Position numbers and translations under genes: made by a program | From: Thiomicrorhabdus sp041583835 | GTDB lineage: Bacteria > Pseudomonadota > Gammaproteobacteria > Thiomicrospirales > Thiomicrospiraceae | Direction of reading: 5' to 3' | DNA length: 15,220 bases | NCBI RefSeq assembly: GCF_041583835.1 | Contig: NZ_JBFHFC010000034.1 | Location: 1 to 15,220, forward strand | In this document: positions 8,444-15,220 of the stretch, one piece after another | How the letters are laid out: the number at the start of each line of letters is the position of its first letter | Position numbering within the stretch: the first letter of the stretch is position 1 | Notes under the pieces: model-generated | Told to the model about the DNA's origin: nothing | Databases searched by the model: none | The model's input: only the letters and a program-made list of their open reading frames with translations

Positions 8444-9055
8444 TTAGTGGGGCTTTAAGAGGTTGTCGAGTTGTCTTTGATGGTAGCGACTTAGGACGCT
8501 TAAAGAGACAACGGCGCCGACCAATGCCCAGAACATATCTGACTGGGTATCCCATTCGTAACCTTGGGTACCTAAAAAAGCTTCTGCCGCTTCGTTCGAG
8601 ATCAGTGCGGTCGCCCATTCGATCAACTCGTAACTGGCGCTGACTGCGAGAACGAAACAGACGATGAAAAAGTTTTGCCAGGCGAGCCGGTTGAAGACGT
8701 CAAAGCGAATCAAAATCTCGCGTGCGACGATGGCGGGACCGAACCCTTGCATAAAATGGCCGAGCTTGTCGTAATCGTTGCGAGCGGAACCGATCCAGTT
8801 TTGAATGTCCGTGAAAAGCGGCACTTCTGCATAGGTGTAGTGTGCGCCGACGAATAGTATGATGGAATGCAACAGGATGAGTTGATAGACCAGCGGCGTT
8901 AACGGGAAACGTCGATAGGTGAGAATAATGATTAAGAGTGCGATTAGAGCTGGAAAGGCCTCTAAAACCCAGGTTATGCCGTCCTTAGGTGCGATCGCGG
9001 ACCAAGTGAGTACACTTATGAAAATCAACAGCCAGAGTGCTTTTTTTATTTCCAT
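8444..9055 (-). CDS. yjdF: YjdF-like (DUF2238) inner-membrane protein
   Basis: This 203-residue polytopic membrane protein has five or so hydrophobic segments (about 5-23, 28-47, 54-72, 127-147 and 173-190). It belongs to the DUF2238/YjdF family of unknown function. The family signature is clear: YDKLGHFMQGFGPAIVAREI (95-114), ELIEWA (143-148) and GYEWDTQSDM (165-174). The conserved D96, H100, E143, E146, D169 and D173 sit at membrane edges and look like a possible metal or catalytic cluster, which is my inference. Length and motif order match the family, so it is complete. The ATG lies 40 nt after the permease stop, consistent with co-transcription. Its ribosome binding site is poor, with AAGG placed too far upstream. 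Nothing in the neighbours reveals its role. Confidence 0.9.
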   Translation of the reverse strand: MEIKKALWLLIFISVLTWSAIAPKDGITWVLEAFPALIALLIIILTYRRFPLTPLVYQLILLHSIILFVGAHYTYAEVPLFTDIQNWIGSARNDYDKLGHFMQGFGPAIVAREILIRFDVFNRLAWQNFFIVCFVLAVSASYELIEWATALISNEAAEAFLGTQGYEWDTQSDMFWALVGAVVSLSVLSRYHQRQLDNLLKPH

Positions 9056-9095
9056 TGCTTAACAACCTTATAAAGGACTGATGGGTTAAGTAGAG

Positions 9096-10310
9096 TTAAG
9101 TGAACAAGTTCGTCACTTCAAACAGGACTAAACCGCTACTGCTCAAAAAGCCTAACAACGGTACCCAGCGGGGCACCGATAGATTACCGTAAGGCGCGGG
9201 TTGATGTTTTTTGATGCGCCATAGCGATAAGTTAACGATTGAAAAAACCATTAGCATAATAATTGACGTGGCTTGTGCAAGCGAGGAAAGTTCGCCGATT
9301 AATGCGAGTATCAGCACGATCAAGCTTGCCGTCAAGGTTGAATTGACCGGAGTGTGGGTTTTGGGGTGAACATGGCAGAAAGGTTTCGGCAGCAATCCGC
9401 GACAACTCAAGCCGTAAAGTACTCGAGATCCCATTATGACTTGAATCAGTGCACCGTTGATAATCGCGAACATGCCGATGAAAGTGATTAGGGTGGCGCT
9501 GTTGCCGGTATTGTGTTCATACAGGAGAGCCATCGGCGCTTGGCTTTTTGCCAGTTCTTCCGGAGGAAAAGACAATAAAGCGATGATCATGACACCGATG
9601 TAGATCAAGGTGGTGATGGTCAATGTGAGAAGAATGGCGAGCGGCAGGGTGCGGCTGACATTTTTAACCTCTTCGGCGACGTCAACCATGTCTTCAAAGC
9701 CGATAAATGCAAAAAACGCTAACAGCACACCGGAATAGATTAATGAAACCGATGTGAAGTTGAGATCGGGAATAAAGAGCGGGCCGATTTCAGTTAGGTT
9801 ATCGAGATTGGGTAATCCTGTGTAAATAATGAGAAGTAAACCGCCGACTTCTATCAGGGTGATTATACTGGCGATAAACACCGATTCCGCAATTCCCCAG
9901 GCGGCCAGGGCGCCGATAATCAATACCAGTAAGACGATACTGACGGTTGGTTGAATATGAATCAATTGTGAAAAATAGCCGATAAAGCCGTTAACCAGCG
10001 CGGAGGCGGAAACCAGCCCCGCGAGGACGACCAGAAGACCGATCAGGGTGGAGAGGCGGTCGGAGTCGAATCCTTGCTTAACGTAAAGTGCCGCTCCGGC
10101 GGCTTGCGGATAACGTCCCGACAGTTCGGCGAATGACATGGCGGTCATGCCCGCCAGTATCGCGGCGACCAAAAACGCAGCCGGCGCCAGATACCCCGAG
10201 ATTCCCGCGAGTTCGCCGACTAAGGCGTAGATACCGGCACCGATTGTCGTACCTAATCCATAGAGCACCATTTGCGGTAGTGAGAGTGTTCGGTTGAGTT
10301 TAGATTCCAC
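9096..10310 (-). CDS. APC superfamily amino acid permease
   Basis: This 404-residue inner-membrane transporter with about eleven to twelve hydrophobic segments is predicted to import or exchange amino acids or related amines by a secondary mechanism. The first segment carries GLGTTIGAGI (18-27), the unwound glycine-rich loop that binds the substrate backbone in LeuT-fold APC proteins. The sixth-helix region AFIGFEDMVDVAEEVKNVSR (201-220) matches the cationic/neutral amino acid permease pattern. The C-terminal PRWVPLLGF (380-388) also recurs in this group. At about 400 residues it is slightly short for the family but has no missing internal block. Substrate specificity cannot be assigned. It heads the unit permease-yjdF-asmA and has the best promoter in the window 56-84 nt upstream of its ATG. 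Confidence 0.9.
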   Translation of the reverse strand: MESKLNRTLSLPQMVLYGLGTTIGAGIYALVGELAGISGYLAPAAFLVAAILAGMTAMSFAELSGRYPQAAGAALYVKQGFDSDRLSTLIGLLVVLAGLVSASALVNGFIGYFSQLIHIQPTVSIVLLVLIIGALAAWGIAESVFIASIITLIEVGGLLLIIYTGLPNLDNLTEIGPLFIPDLNFTSVSLIYSGVLLAFFAFIGFEDMVDVAEEVKNVSRTLPLAILLTLTITTLIYIGVMIIALLSFPPEELAKSQAPMALLYEHNTGNSATLITFIGMFAIINGALIQVIMGSRVLYGLSCRGLLPKPFCHVHPKTHTPVNSTLTASLIVLILALIGELSSLAQATSIIMLMVFSIVNLSLWRIKKHQPAPYGNLSVPRWVPLLGFLSSSGLVLFEVTNLFT

Positions 10311-10365
10311 GTTTCTTTTATATTCGATTAGATTGATCTGTTAATGGGTTGATGCCGCTATGACC

Positions 10366-10394
10366 ATAATATATATAGGTTTTAAAAGTGTAAA
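10366..10394 (-). promoter_or_regulatory. Sigma-70-type promoter of the permease-yjdF-asmA unit
   Basis: On the minus strand a -35 box TTTACA (10389-10394, five of six consensus bases) is separated by exactly 17 nt from a -10 box TATTAT (10366-10371, five of six). Transcription would start near 10359, giving a leader of about 50 nt before the permease ATG. This is the strongest -35/-10 pair I found in the window. Confidence 0.65.
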
Positions 10395-10471
10395 CGATCT
10401 GTCATTTTACGGGGTGGTTTTTGAGTGGCGATTGAAAATCGAATAGGATTTTATAAGTTAGGGCTATAAGG

Positions 10472-10497
10472 TATTTTTATTACACTTAATAAAAATA
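10472..10497. promoter_or_regulatory. AT-rich perfect inverted repeat between divergent permease and PAS-GGDEF genes
   Basis: TATTTTTATT (10472-10481) and AATAAAAATA (10488-10497) are perfect 10-bp complements around a 6-nt spacer, ACACTT. The repeat lies 90 nt before the diguanylate cyclase ATG and about 80 nt behind the permease -35 box, in the 276-nt divergent intergenic region. As RNA it would be a weak, A/U-only hairpin, so a protein-binding operator is more plausible. No convincing promoter for the diguanylate cyclase was found beside it. Confidence 0.4.
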
Positions 10498-10586
10498 AGG
10501 GTTGTATATTTTCAGATTTCGCTCCAAACTGAAACAAACCTATGCAGCGCCGTTTACTTGGCCGGTGACGGAAATGGGGGAGTACT

Positions 10587-11858
10587 ATGGAACCATTCGA
10601 TGATTATAAAACGCTTGTTGATCAAAGTGTTATTACGTCATCTACCGATTTACACGGTACGATTTTATATGCAAGTCAGGCATTTTGCAGGATCAGTGGC
10701 TATAGCAAACAGGAACTTGTCGGTCAGAGTCATAATATTGTGCGTCATCCCGATATGCCATCCTCTATTTATCGGGATTTATGGAAAACCATCGGTCGAG
10801 GCGAAATTTGGCGTGGTGAATTAAAAAATCGCCACAAAAGCGGCAGACATTATTGGGTGGAAGTGGAAATTTTTCCAAACTATGACTTGGATGGTCAAAA
10901 GATCGGCTACACCGCGATAAGGCACGATATTACCGATCGCAAGCGGGTCGAGACCTTAAGCGATACCGTCGAACAAAGTGAAAGGAAGTTGAGCGAGTAT
11001 CTGGATATTATCGACGAGAACGTCATCACTTCTTCAACGGATAGATATGGAACCATTACCTCTGTAAGTAAAGCTTTCTGCCAAATCAGCGGATTTGATC
11101 GTGAGGAGTTGATTGGTCGGAATCATAATGTGGTTCGTCATCCCGATATGCCGAAATCGCTCTATAAAGAATTATGGGATACCCTTTTACAAGGCAAAGT
11201 TTGGCGCGGTGAAATAAAAAACCGTAAGAAAAACGATGGTTTTTATTGGGTGGACGTCACCATCAAACCGGAACATGACCAAAATGGAAATGTTTCTGGT
11301 TACTTTGCGGTTCGGCATGATATTACTGACAGAAAGAAAATCGAACAGTTAATTATTACCGATGAACTGACGGGCGTTTATAACCGCCGTTATTACAATC
11401 AAGTTTTGATGGGCGAGGTTAATCGAGCCAAACGTAACGATGCCTGGTTAGGCTTTTTGATGTTGGATGCAGATAATTTTAAGCAATATAACGATGGTTA
11501 CGGCCATTTGGCCGGAGATAAAGCGTTACAAGCCATTGCGTCAACACTGAAGCAGGTTTTTCAGCGTAATGGTGACTATGTGTTTCGCTTGGGGGGGGAG
11601 GAATTCGGGATTTTGTATTCTTATGATACTCCCGAGGAATTTCTTTCTCATGCTGAAAAGGCACGAAAAGCGGTGTTCGATATGGCGATTGAACATAAAG
11701 AAAATGCACCGCATGATTGTGTGACCGTATCGGCCGGATTTCAGTTGATTGATCCGGCTAAGGTTTATAATGCGGATGCTATTTTAAAAGGGGCGGACCA
11801 TGCTCTGTATCAAGCCAAAGAAAAAGGCCGTAATCGTATTGAAGTGAGTGGAATTTAG
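10587..11858 (+). CDS. Soluble diguanylate cyclase with two Aer-type PAS domains (PAS-PAS-GGDEF)
   Basis: This 423-residue protein lacks a signal peptide or membrane segment, so it acts in the cytoplasm. Two PAS domains, about residues 12-118 and 143-249, precede a GGDEF domain (about 254-420) with the active-site motif GGEEF (336-340) and an inhibitory-site motif RNGD (327-330) five residues before it. An active, product-inhibited cyclase is therefore expected. Both PAS domains carry N-x-VRHPDMP (RHPDMP at 53-58 and 184-189) and the downstream W-x-G-x-x-K-N-R block, the pattern of the FAD-binding PAS of E. coli Aer. I infer control by redox state or oxygen. The two PAS copies are about 60% identical by eye, offset 131 residues, indicating internal duplication. 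The ATG has a purine-rich GGGGGAG (10576-10582) four bases upstream. No EAL or other output domain is present. Confidence 0.95.
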   Translation: MEPFDDYKTLVDQSVITSSTDLHGTILYASQAFCRISGYSKQELVGQSHNIVRHPDMPSSIYRDLWKTIGRGEIWRGELKNRHKSGRHYWVEVEIFPNYDLDGQKIGYTAIRHDITDRKRVETLSDTVEQSERKLSEYLDIIDENVITSSTDRYGTITSVSKAFCQISGFDREELIGRNHNVVRHPDMPKSLYKELWDTLLQGKVWRGEIKNRKKNDGFYWVDVTIKPEHDQNGNVSGYFAVRHDITDRKKIEQLIITDELTGVYNRRYYNQVLMGEVNRAKRNDAWLGFLMLDADNFKQYNDGYGHLAGDKALQAIASTLKQVFQRNGDYVFRLGGEEFGILYSYDTPEEFLSHAEKARKAVFDMAIEHKENAPHDCVTVSAGFQLIDPAKVYNADAILKGADHALYQAKEKGRNRIEVSGI

Positions 11859-11976
11859 TGTTGACCGACTTATTTTTGGGCAAACTTATTTTCGGATAGA
11901 AACCTGAGTACACATTATTAATATTCGGCCATTTTTCAATAGATAAACCGATTTGTTATTCAACCTTATTACACTG

Positions 11977-12083
11977 CCTTAAGCGGGGCGAACTTTCCAA
12001 TTGTCTTAAGGTTAAGGCGAATAGCCGCTTTCTTTTCTTTATTCCTCCTTATTATTCGCCGGATGCTTGCATCCTGAGCGGCT
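11977..12083. other. Cluster of nested, partly competing inverted repeats in the intergenic region before dgt
   Basis: The 295-nt gap between the diguanylate cyclase and dgt holds no gene I can support. It does contain several perfect complements: CCTTAAG (11977-11983) with CTTAAGG (12005-12011); GGCGAATA (12016-12023) with TATTCGCC (12053-12060); AGCCGCT (12023-12029) with AGCGGCT (12077-12083); and a small hairpin GGATG-CTTG-CATCC (12061-12074). AAGCGG (11981-11986) could alternatively pair with CCGCTT (12025-12030). The arms compete, as in leader switches, but no known riboswitch is recognised and no T-run follows. A small RNA, a 5' leader of dgt or degenerate repeat DNA are all possible. 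Confidence 0.3.
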
Positions 12084-12153
12084 TTTCGTATGATGATAAC
12101 GGTTTAGTCAATTACCCGATCGTCTCATTCAGCCCTAATTTATGGAGTAAAGC

Positions 12154-13521
12154 ATGGATATTTCGCAAAGCCAAAATTGGACACAGCGTTATACCGATTT
12201 TTTAAAGCAGCAAGATTCAAGGGCGGCACGAATCGTTTACCAGCGCGATCGCGCGCGCGTCATTCATTCAGCTTCATTTCGTCGTTTACAGGCTAAAACC
12301 CAAATTTTCGGTTTGAGCGAATCCGACTTTTATCGCACTCGTCTTACGCATTCCATGGAAGTGGCGCAAATCGGTTCCGGTTTGGTGGAGCAGTTAATAA
12401 CCGTCGGTACGGAGGGCGTTGCTCAAGAAGCGGATTATATTAAGTGGTTGCCGTCGGTCTATTTGATTGAAGCGATTTGTTTGGCGCACGATCTTGGGCA
12501 TCCTCCGTACGGGCATGGCGGCGAGGTGGCACTGAACTATATGATGCGTCATTTCGGCGGCTTTGAAGGTAATGCGCAAACGTTGCGGATTTTGGCGAAA
12601 TTGGGTGAATATACCCCGGAAAACGATTTGGATTTGTCGAGACGGACAACGTTGGGCGTCATGAAGTATCCCGCTTTATACAATGAGGTGATTAACAGCA
12701 ATGCCGATTATCAGCATCAATTGCTGGAGCCGGAAGTATCCGATTTCAGAACCTTGCAGATGAATCGCTGGAATCCGCCGAAGAGTTTGTATCGTGAAGA
12801 GAAAGCGGTGTTTGATTGGGTGTTGGCGCCGTTTTCCGATTCCGACCGTACTCTGTTTACACAGCTTTCCATGTGTGAAGGGGCGTGTCATAACCGCACT
12901 AAATACAAAGCATTGGATACCACGATTATGGAATTGGCCGATGATATCGCCTATGGTATTCACGATCTTGAAGATGCGGTCGCGATGAAAATGGTTTCGC
13001 GTGATCTGTGGCAGGCGGAAGTCATGGAAGATCCGGTTTTCAAACAGTATGCACTGTGGGATGAAGAAATGACGGATCGTTTATTTTGCGGTTCATCTCG
13101 TGCCCGTAAGCACGCCATTAGTAAAATGGTCGGCATTATGGTGGAAAGCATTTACATGGACGAGAACCAGGATTTCGAACATCCGTTATTGCGTTACCAG
13201 GCGAAACTGGCGGAAGATAAAGCGGCGGTACTGGAGTTGTTGAAAGCGTTTGTGTTTAAAAACGTTATTACCATTCCGGAAGTGAAAGGGATGGAGTATA
13301 AGGGGCAGTTGATTGTGCTTGAGTTATTCAAGTCGTTACGGGCCAATCCGAGCACTTTGTTACCTTCAAGTTCATATATTAAGTATCAAGCTGCGGAGAG
13401 TGAACAAGCGCAGCAGCGAGTCATCTCCGATTACATCTCCGGTATGACCAATACTTACGCATCTCGTTTGTACGCGAAGTTCTTCACGCCGACGCAAGGT
13501 TCGGTGTTTGACGTCTTATAG
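12154..13521 (+). CDS. dgt: Deoxyguanosinetriphosphate triphosphohydrolase-like protein (type 2 dGTPase family, HD domain)
   Basis: This 455-residue HD-domain enzyme is expected to hydrolyse dGTP (and perhaps other dNTPs) to the deoxynucleoside and tripolyphosphate. Metal ligands of the HD fold are visible: H66 in RTRLTHSMEV, H112-D113 in AHDLGHPPYGHGGE, and the DD pair at 263-264 in LADDIAYGIHD. FRRLQAKTQ (42-50) and GGFEGNAQTLRIL (135-147) are family signatures. The pattern fits the shorter type-2 Dgt-like group (about 440 residues, common in Vibrio and Shewanella) better than the 505-residue E. coli Dgt. To my knowledge the type-2 group includes dGTPases reported to block phage by draining dGTP. 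GGAG (12144-12147) lies six bases before the ATG. It stands alone on its strand, converges with queG, and has no obvious defence partner. Confidence 0.93.
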   Translation: MDISQSQNWTQRYTDFLKQQDSRAARIVYQRDRARVIHSASFRRLQAKTQIFGLSESDFYRTRLTHSMEVAQIGSGLVEQLITVGTEGVAQEADYIKWLPSVYLIEAICLAHDLGHPPYGHGGEVALNYMMRHFGGFEGNAQTLRILAKLGEYTPENDLDLSRRTTLGVMKYPALYNEVINSNADYQHQLLEPEVSDFRTLQMNRWNPPKSLYREEKAVFDWVLAPFSDSDRTLFTQLSMCEGACHNRTKYKALDTTIMELADDIAYGIHDLEDAVAMKMVSRDLWQAEVMEDPVFKQYALWDEEMTDRLFCGSSRARKHAISKMVGIMVESIYMDENQDFEHPLLRYQAKLAEDKAAVLELLKAFVFKNVITIPEVKGMEYKGQLIVLELFKSLRANPSTLLPSSSYIKYQAAESEQAQQRVISDYISGMTNTYASRLYAKFFTPTQGSVFDVL

Positions 13522-13533
13522 GGTTTTATAAAG

Positions 13534-13548
13534 GATTTTATAAAAATC
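13534..13548. terminator. Weak hairpin between convergent dgt and queG, possible terminator
   Basis: GATTTT-ATA-AAAATC (six perfect pairs) lies 12 nt after the dgt stop, in the 57-nt gap shared with the convergent queG. The stem is almost all A/T and no clear T-run follows on either strand, so it is a poor intrinsic terminator. It is the only candidate in this gap. Confidence 0.25.
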
Positions 13549-13578
13549 TTCTCGCAACGTTAGACGCAATCGCAGGAG

Positions 13579-14766
13579 TCAGGATTTGGGAAGATAGTAT
13601 TTCGGTGCTTTGAACGGTTGCGGATTTGTCTTCATGGATGGTTCGATTTCTGAAGATCGGACGGTTTTATCGGTTTTGAATTGTGCTTTTCTGGAATTGA
13701 TGGCATTCAGAGCCCATTCAATATGTTCGTCGACCAGATCGTTAACGCAACCGAGTTCCGGTTGCAAAGCTTTTTCCGCCGCTTCCAGTTTTTCTAAAGT
13801 CCCCGTTATGTTTCCAAGCGCAATGGCAAGGTTTCGTTTCCACTGAGGGTAGCCGATTCGTCGGATGGGCGATCCTTCGAAATTTTTTAAAAACTGCGTT
13901 TCATTCCATTTCCAGAGTTCGAATAAATTGGCCGAATCCAATTGTTGTTTGGATTGAAAAGCAGTTTCTTGAGTGGGGGCGGTGAACTTATTCCATGGAC
14001 AGACCAGTTGGCAATCGTCACAGCCGTATATACGGTTGCCCATTTTGCTTCTAAGTTCCAAAGGAATTGATCCGGCATATTCAATGGTTAAATAAGAGAT
14101 GCATTTACGGGCGTCGACGACGGCGTTATCGATAATGGCACCGGTCGGACATTCGTCGATACAGGCAGTGCATGGGCCGCAACCTTGTTTCTCAAATGCT
14201 TTATCGGGTTGTAGCGGCAGGTTGGTGTAAAGTTCACCGAGAAAGAACCACGAGCCGGCGCGGGGGTGGATAATCAGGCTGTTTTTACCGATAAATCCCA
14301 AGCCGGCTTTTTGCGCCAAAGGGCGTTCGAGTACGGGGGCGCTGTCGCAAAAAGCACGATATCTAAAATCGGGTATTTCTTGACTGATTTTTTCCGCCAA
14401 CTGTTGTAAACGTTTACGGACCAGCTTGTGATAATCTTTGCCGAGCGCGTAGCGCGAAATATAGGCCTGTTCGGGATCATGAAGCTGTTCAAACGGCGAG
14501 CGGGCATTTAAATCCAGATAGTTTAGGCGGACACTGATAACAGACAGGGTTCCCGGTTCCAGTTCTGCGGGACGGGTACGCTTGTTGCCGTGGCGTGCCA
14601 TGTACTCCATTTCGCCATGAAAGTTCTCACCTATCCAGTTAAAATAATGCGTTTCGTATTCGGAAAGGTCCGTCTCCGAGATGCCGACATCGGCAAAGCC
14701 CAATTCAAAGCCCCATTGCTTGATTTTTTGGGTTAAAGGAATTGGTTTTGATGAGTAAGGTTGCAT
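13579..14766 (-). CDS. queG: Epoxyqueuosine reductase (QueG)
   Basis: This cytoplasmic iron-sulfur, cobalamin-dependent enzyme reduces epoxyqueuosine to queuosine at the tRNA wobble base, the last step of queuosine synthesis. The 395 residues align with E. coli QueG (379) along the length. Examples are KIKQWGFELGFADVGI near the N-terminus, HGEM-x-x-MARHG, and SRYALGKDYHKL. The putative general acid D141 lies in DSAPVLERPLA. Two [4Fe-4S] sites are visible: C196-x2-C199-x2-C202-x3-C206-P, then C222 and C249-x2-C252-x3-C256-P in GNRIYGCDDCQLVCPWN. The reading frame stays open 64 codons further upstream to 14958. That extension does not resemble QueG and lies antisense to tsaE, so I place the start at 14764-14766. 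No good ribosome binding site precedes it. The C-terminal 35 residues are extra and low in conservation. Confidence 0.95.
   Translation of the reverse strand: MQPYSSKPIPLTQKIKQWGFELGFADVGISETDLSEYETHYFNWIGENFHGEMEYMARHGNKRTRPAELEPGTLSVISVRLNYLDLNARSPFEQLHDPEQAYISRYALGKDYHKLVRKRLQQLAEKISQEIPDFRYRAFCDSAPVLERPLAQKAGLGFIGKNSLIIHPRAGSWFFLGELYTNLPLQPDKAFEKQGCGPCTACIDECPTGAIIDNAVVDARKCISYLTIEYAGSIPLELRSKMGNRIYGCDDCQLVCPWNKFTAPTQETAFQSKQQLDSANLFELWKWNETQFLKNFEGSPIRRIGYPQWKRNLAIALGNITGTLEKLEAAEKALQPELGCVNDLVDEHIEWALNAINSRKAQFKTDKTVRSSEIEPSMKTNPQPFKAPKYYLPKS
14757..14760 (+). promoter_or_regulatory. Ribosome binding site of tsaE, inside the queG coding sequence
   Basis: AAGG lies six bases before the tsaE ATG at 14767. 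It falls within the first codons of queG on the opposite strand, because the two genes have no intergenic space. Confidence 0.5.
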
Positions 14767-15220
14767 ATGACAAATTCTAAGACAGTTTTCGATAAACAGG
14801 TAATTTTTTTGGCGGATGAAGCTTCTACCGCCGAGTTTGCGGGAAAGGTCGCACAGGCCTGTGATGCACTTTCCCTCTATGAAAACGGGTTGATGGTATA
14901 CCTGAATGGGGATCTTGGAGCGGGCAAATCTTTTTTCTCTCGTGCCTTCATTCAGCACTTTTTACCCGGGCAAAAAGTCAAAAGTCCGACCTACACTATC
15001 GTCGAAAGTTATAATTTTTGTAAATTTACGATACATCATCTTGATTTATATAGACTTTGCGATCCGGAAGAGTTAGAGTATTTAGCAATTAGGGATTTAT
15101 TATCAAAATCTTACGTCGCTTTGGTGGAGTGGCCGCAAAAAGGCGGTGGAATTTTGCCGCCAGCGGATTTCGAAATTACCCTAAAGCATCAACGGCAGGG
15201 CAGACAGCTTGAAATGCAGG
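14767..15220 (+). CDS. tsaE: tRNA threonylcarbamoyladenosine biosynthesis ATPase TsaE, 3' end cut by window
   Basis: I read this frame directly: 151 complete codons are present and the window ends before the stop. TsaE is the P-loop ATPase that works with TsaB, TsaC and TsaD to make N6-threonylcarbamoyladenosine at position 37 of ANN-decoding tRNAs; it drives turnover of the TsaB-TsaD complex. The Walker A motif GDLGAGKS is at residues 48-55. KSPTYTIVE (72-80), HLDLYRL-x-D-PEEL (91-103) and VEWP (120-123) match E. coli TsaE, whose 153 residues suggest only a few codons lie outside. The start ATG (14767-14769) directly abuts the queG start codon on the other strand. In E. coli, nnr lies between queG and tsaE; here it is absent from that position. 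Downstream genes are not visible. Confidence 0.95.
   Translation, partial: MTNSKTVFDKQVIFLADEASTAEFAGKVAQACDALSLYENGLMVYLNGDLGAGKSFFSRAFIQHFLPGQKVKSPTYTIVESYNFCKFTIHHLDLYRLCDPEELEYLAIRDLLSKSYVALVEWPQKGGGILPPADFEITLKHQRQGRQLEMQ

Noticed and set aside
8346..8618. Minus-strand 90-codon open frame overlapping yjdF
   Set aside because: It is out of frame with the clear YjdF-like gene, has basic low-complexity composition and matches no family I recognise. Treated as a shadow.
12061..12090. Intrinsic terminator for the PAS-GGDEF gene at the GGATGCTTGCATCC hairpin
   Set aside because: The stem is short, it lies about 200 nt past the stop codon, and no T-run directly follows.
14767..14958. Upstream extension of the queG reading frame (64 extra codons)
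   Set aside because: The extension is antisense to the well-conserved start of tsaE and does not resemble QueG. The next methionine aligns with the E. coli QueG N-terminus.
1..15220. CRISPR array, insertion sequence, prophage, toxin-antitoxin, tRNA or rRNA
   Set aside because: No regularly spaced direct repeats, transposase or integrase frames, phage genes or RNA-gene signatures were seen on either strand.

Overview
The window reads as ordinary chromosome from a gammaproteobacterium of moderate G+C. The housekeeping proteins (ProS, QueG, TsaE, YdfG-like, YjdF-like) resemble their Escherichia coli counterparts along their whole length. The presence of several c-di-GMP proteins would suit a free-living aquatic genus. 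A Thiomicrospira/Hydrogenovibrio-type sulfur oxidiser is my guess, and no marker gene in the window proves it. I see no tRNA, rRNA, insertion sequence, prophage gene or CRISPR array.

Layout, left to right. Positions 2-10310 are all on the minus strand: proS (2-1717); a two-gene unit of a substrate-binding-protein-like lipoprotein (3829-4719) followed with no gap by a membrane GGDEF-EAL protein (1816-3828); a YdfG-like short-chain dehydrogenase (4869-5642); then AsmA-like (5822-8296), YjdF-like (8444-9055) and an APC permease (9096-10310). The last three are transcribed permease to yjdF to asmA. The best promoter in the window lies upstream of the permease, and a strong intrinsic terminator lies just beyond asmA. 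The plus strand then carries a soluble PAS-PAS-GGDEF diguanylate cyclase (10587-11858) and a type-2 dGTPase-like protein (12154-13521). The right end has queG (minus, 13579-14766) converging on dgt. It also has tsaE (plus, from 14767, cut by the window edge), whose start codon abuts that of queG.

How the parts fit. Two independent c-di-GMP inputs are encoded within 10 kb. One is a periplasmic ligand sensor, in which the lipoprotein presumably controls the adjacent GGDEF-EAL protein, as NspS controls MbaA in Vibrio cholerae. The other is cytoplasmic, with two Aer-type, probably FAD-binding PAS domains driving a GGDEF domain. proS, queG and tsaE all serve tRNA charging or tRNA modification. The dGTPase belongs to a family that includes reported anti-phage dNTP-depleting enzymes, but nothing around it looks like a defence island. 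The intergenic regions hold several clean inverted repeats that no gene explains; they are listed as possible operators or RNA structures.
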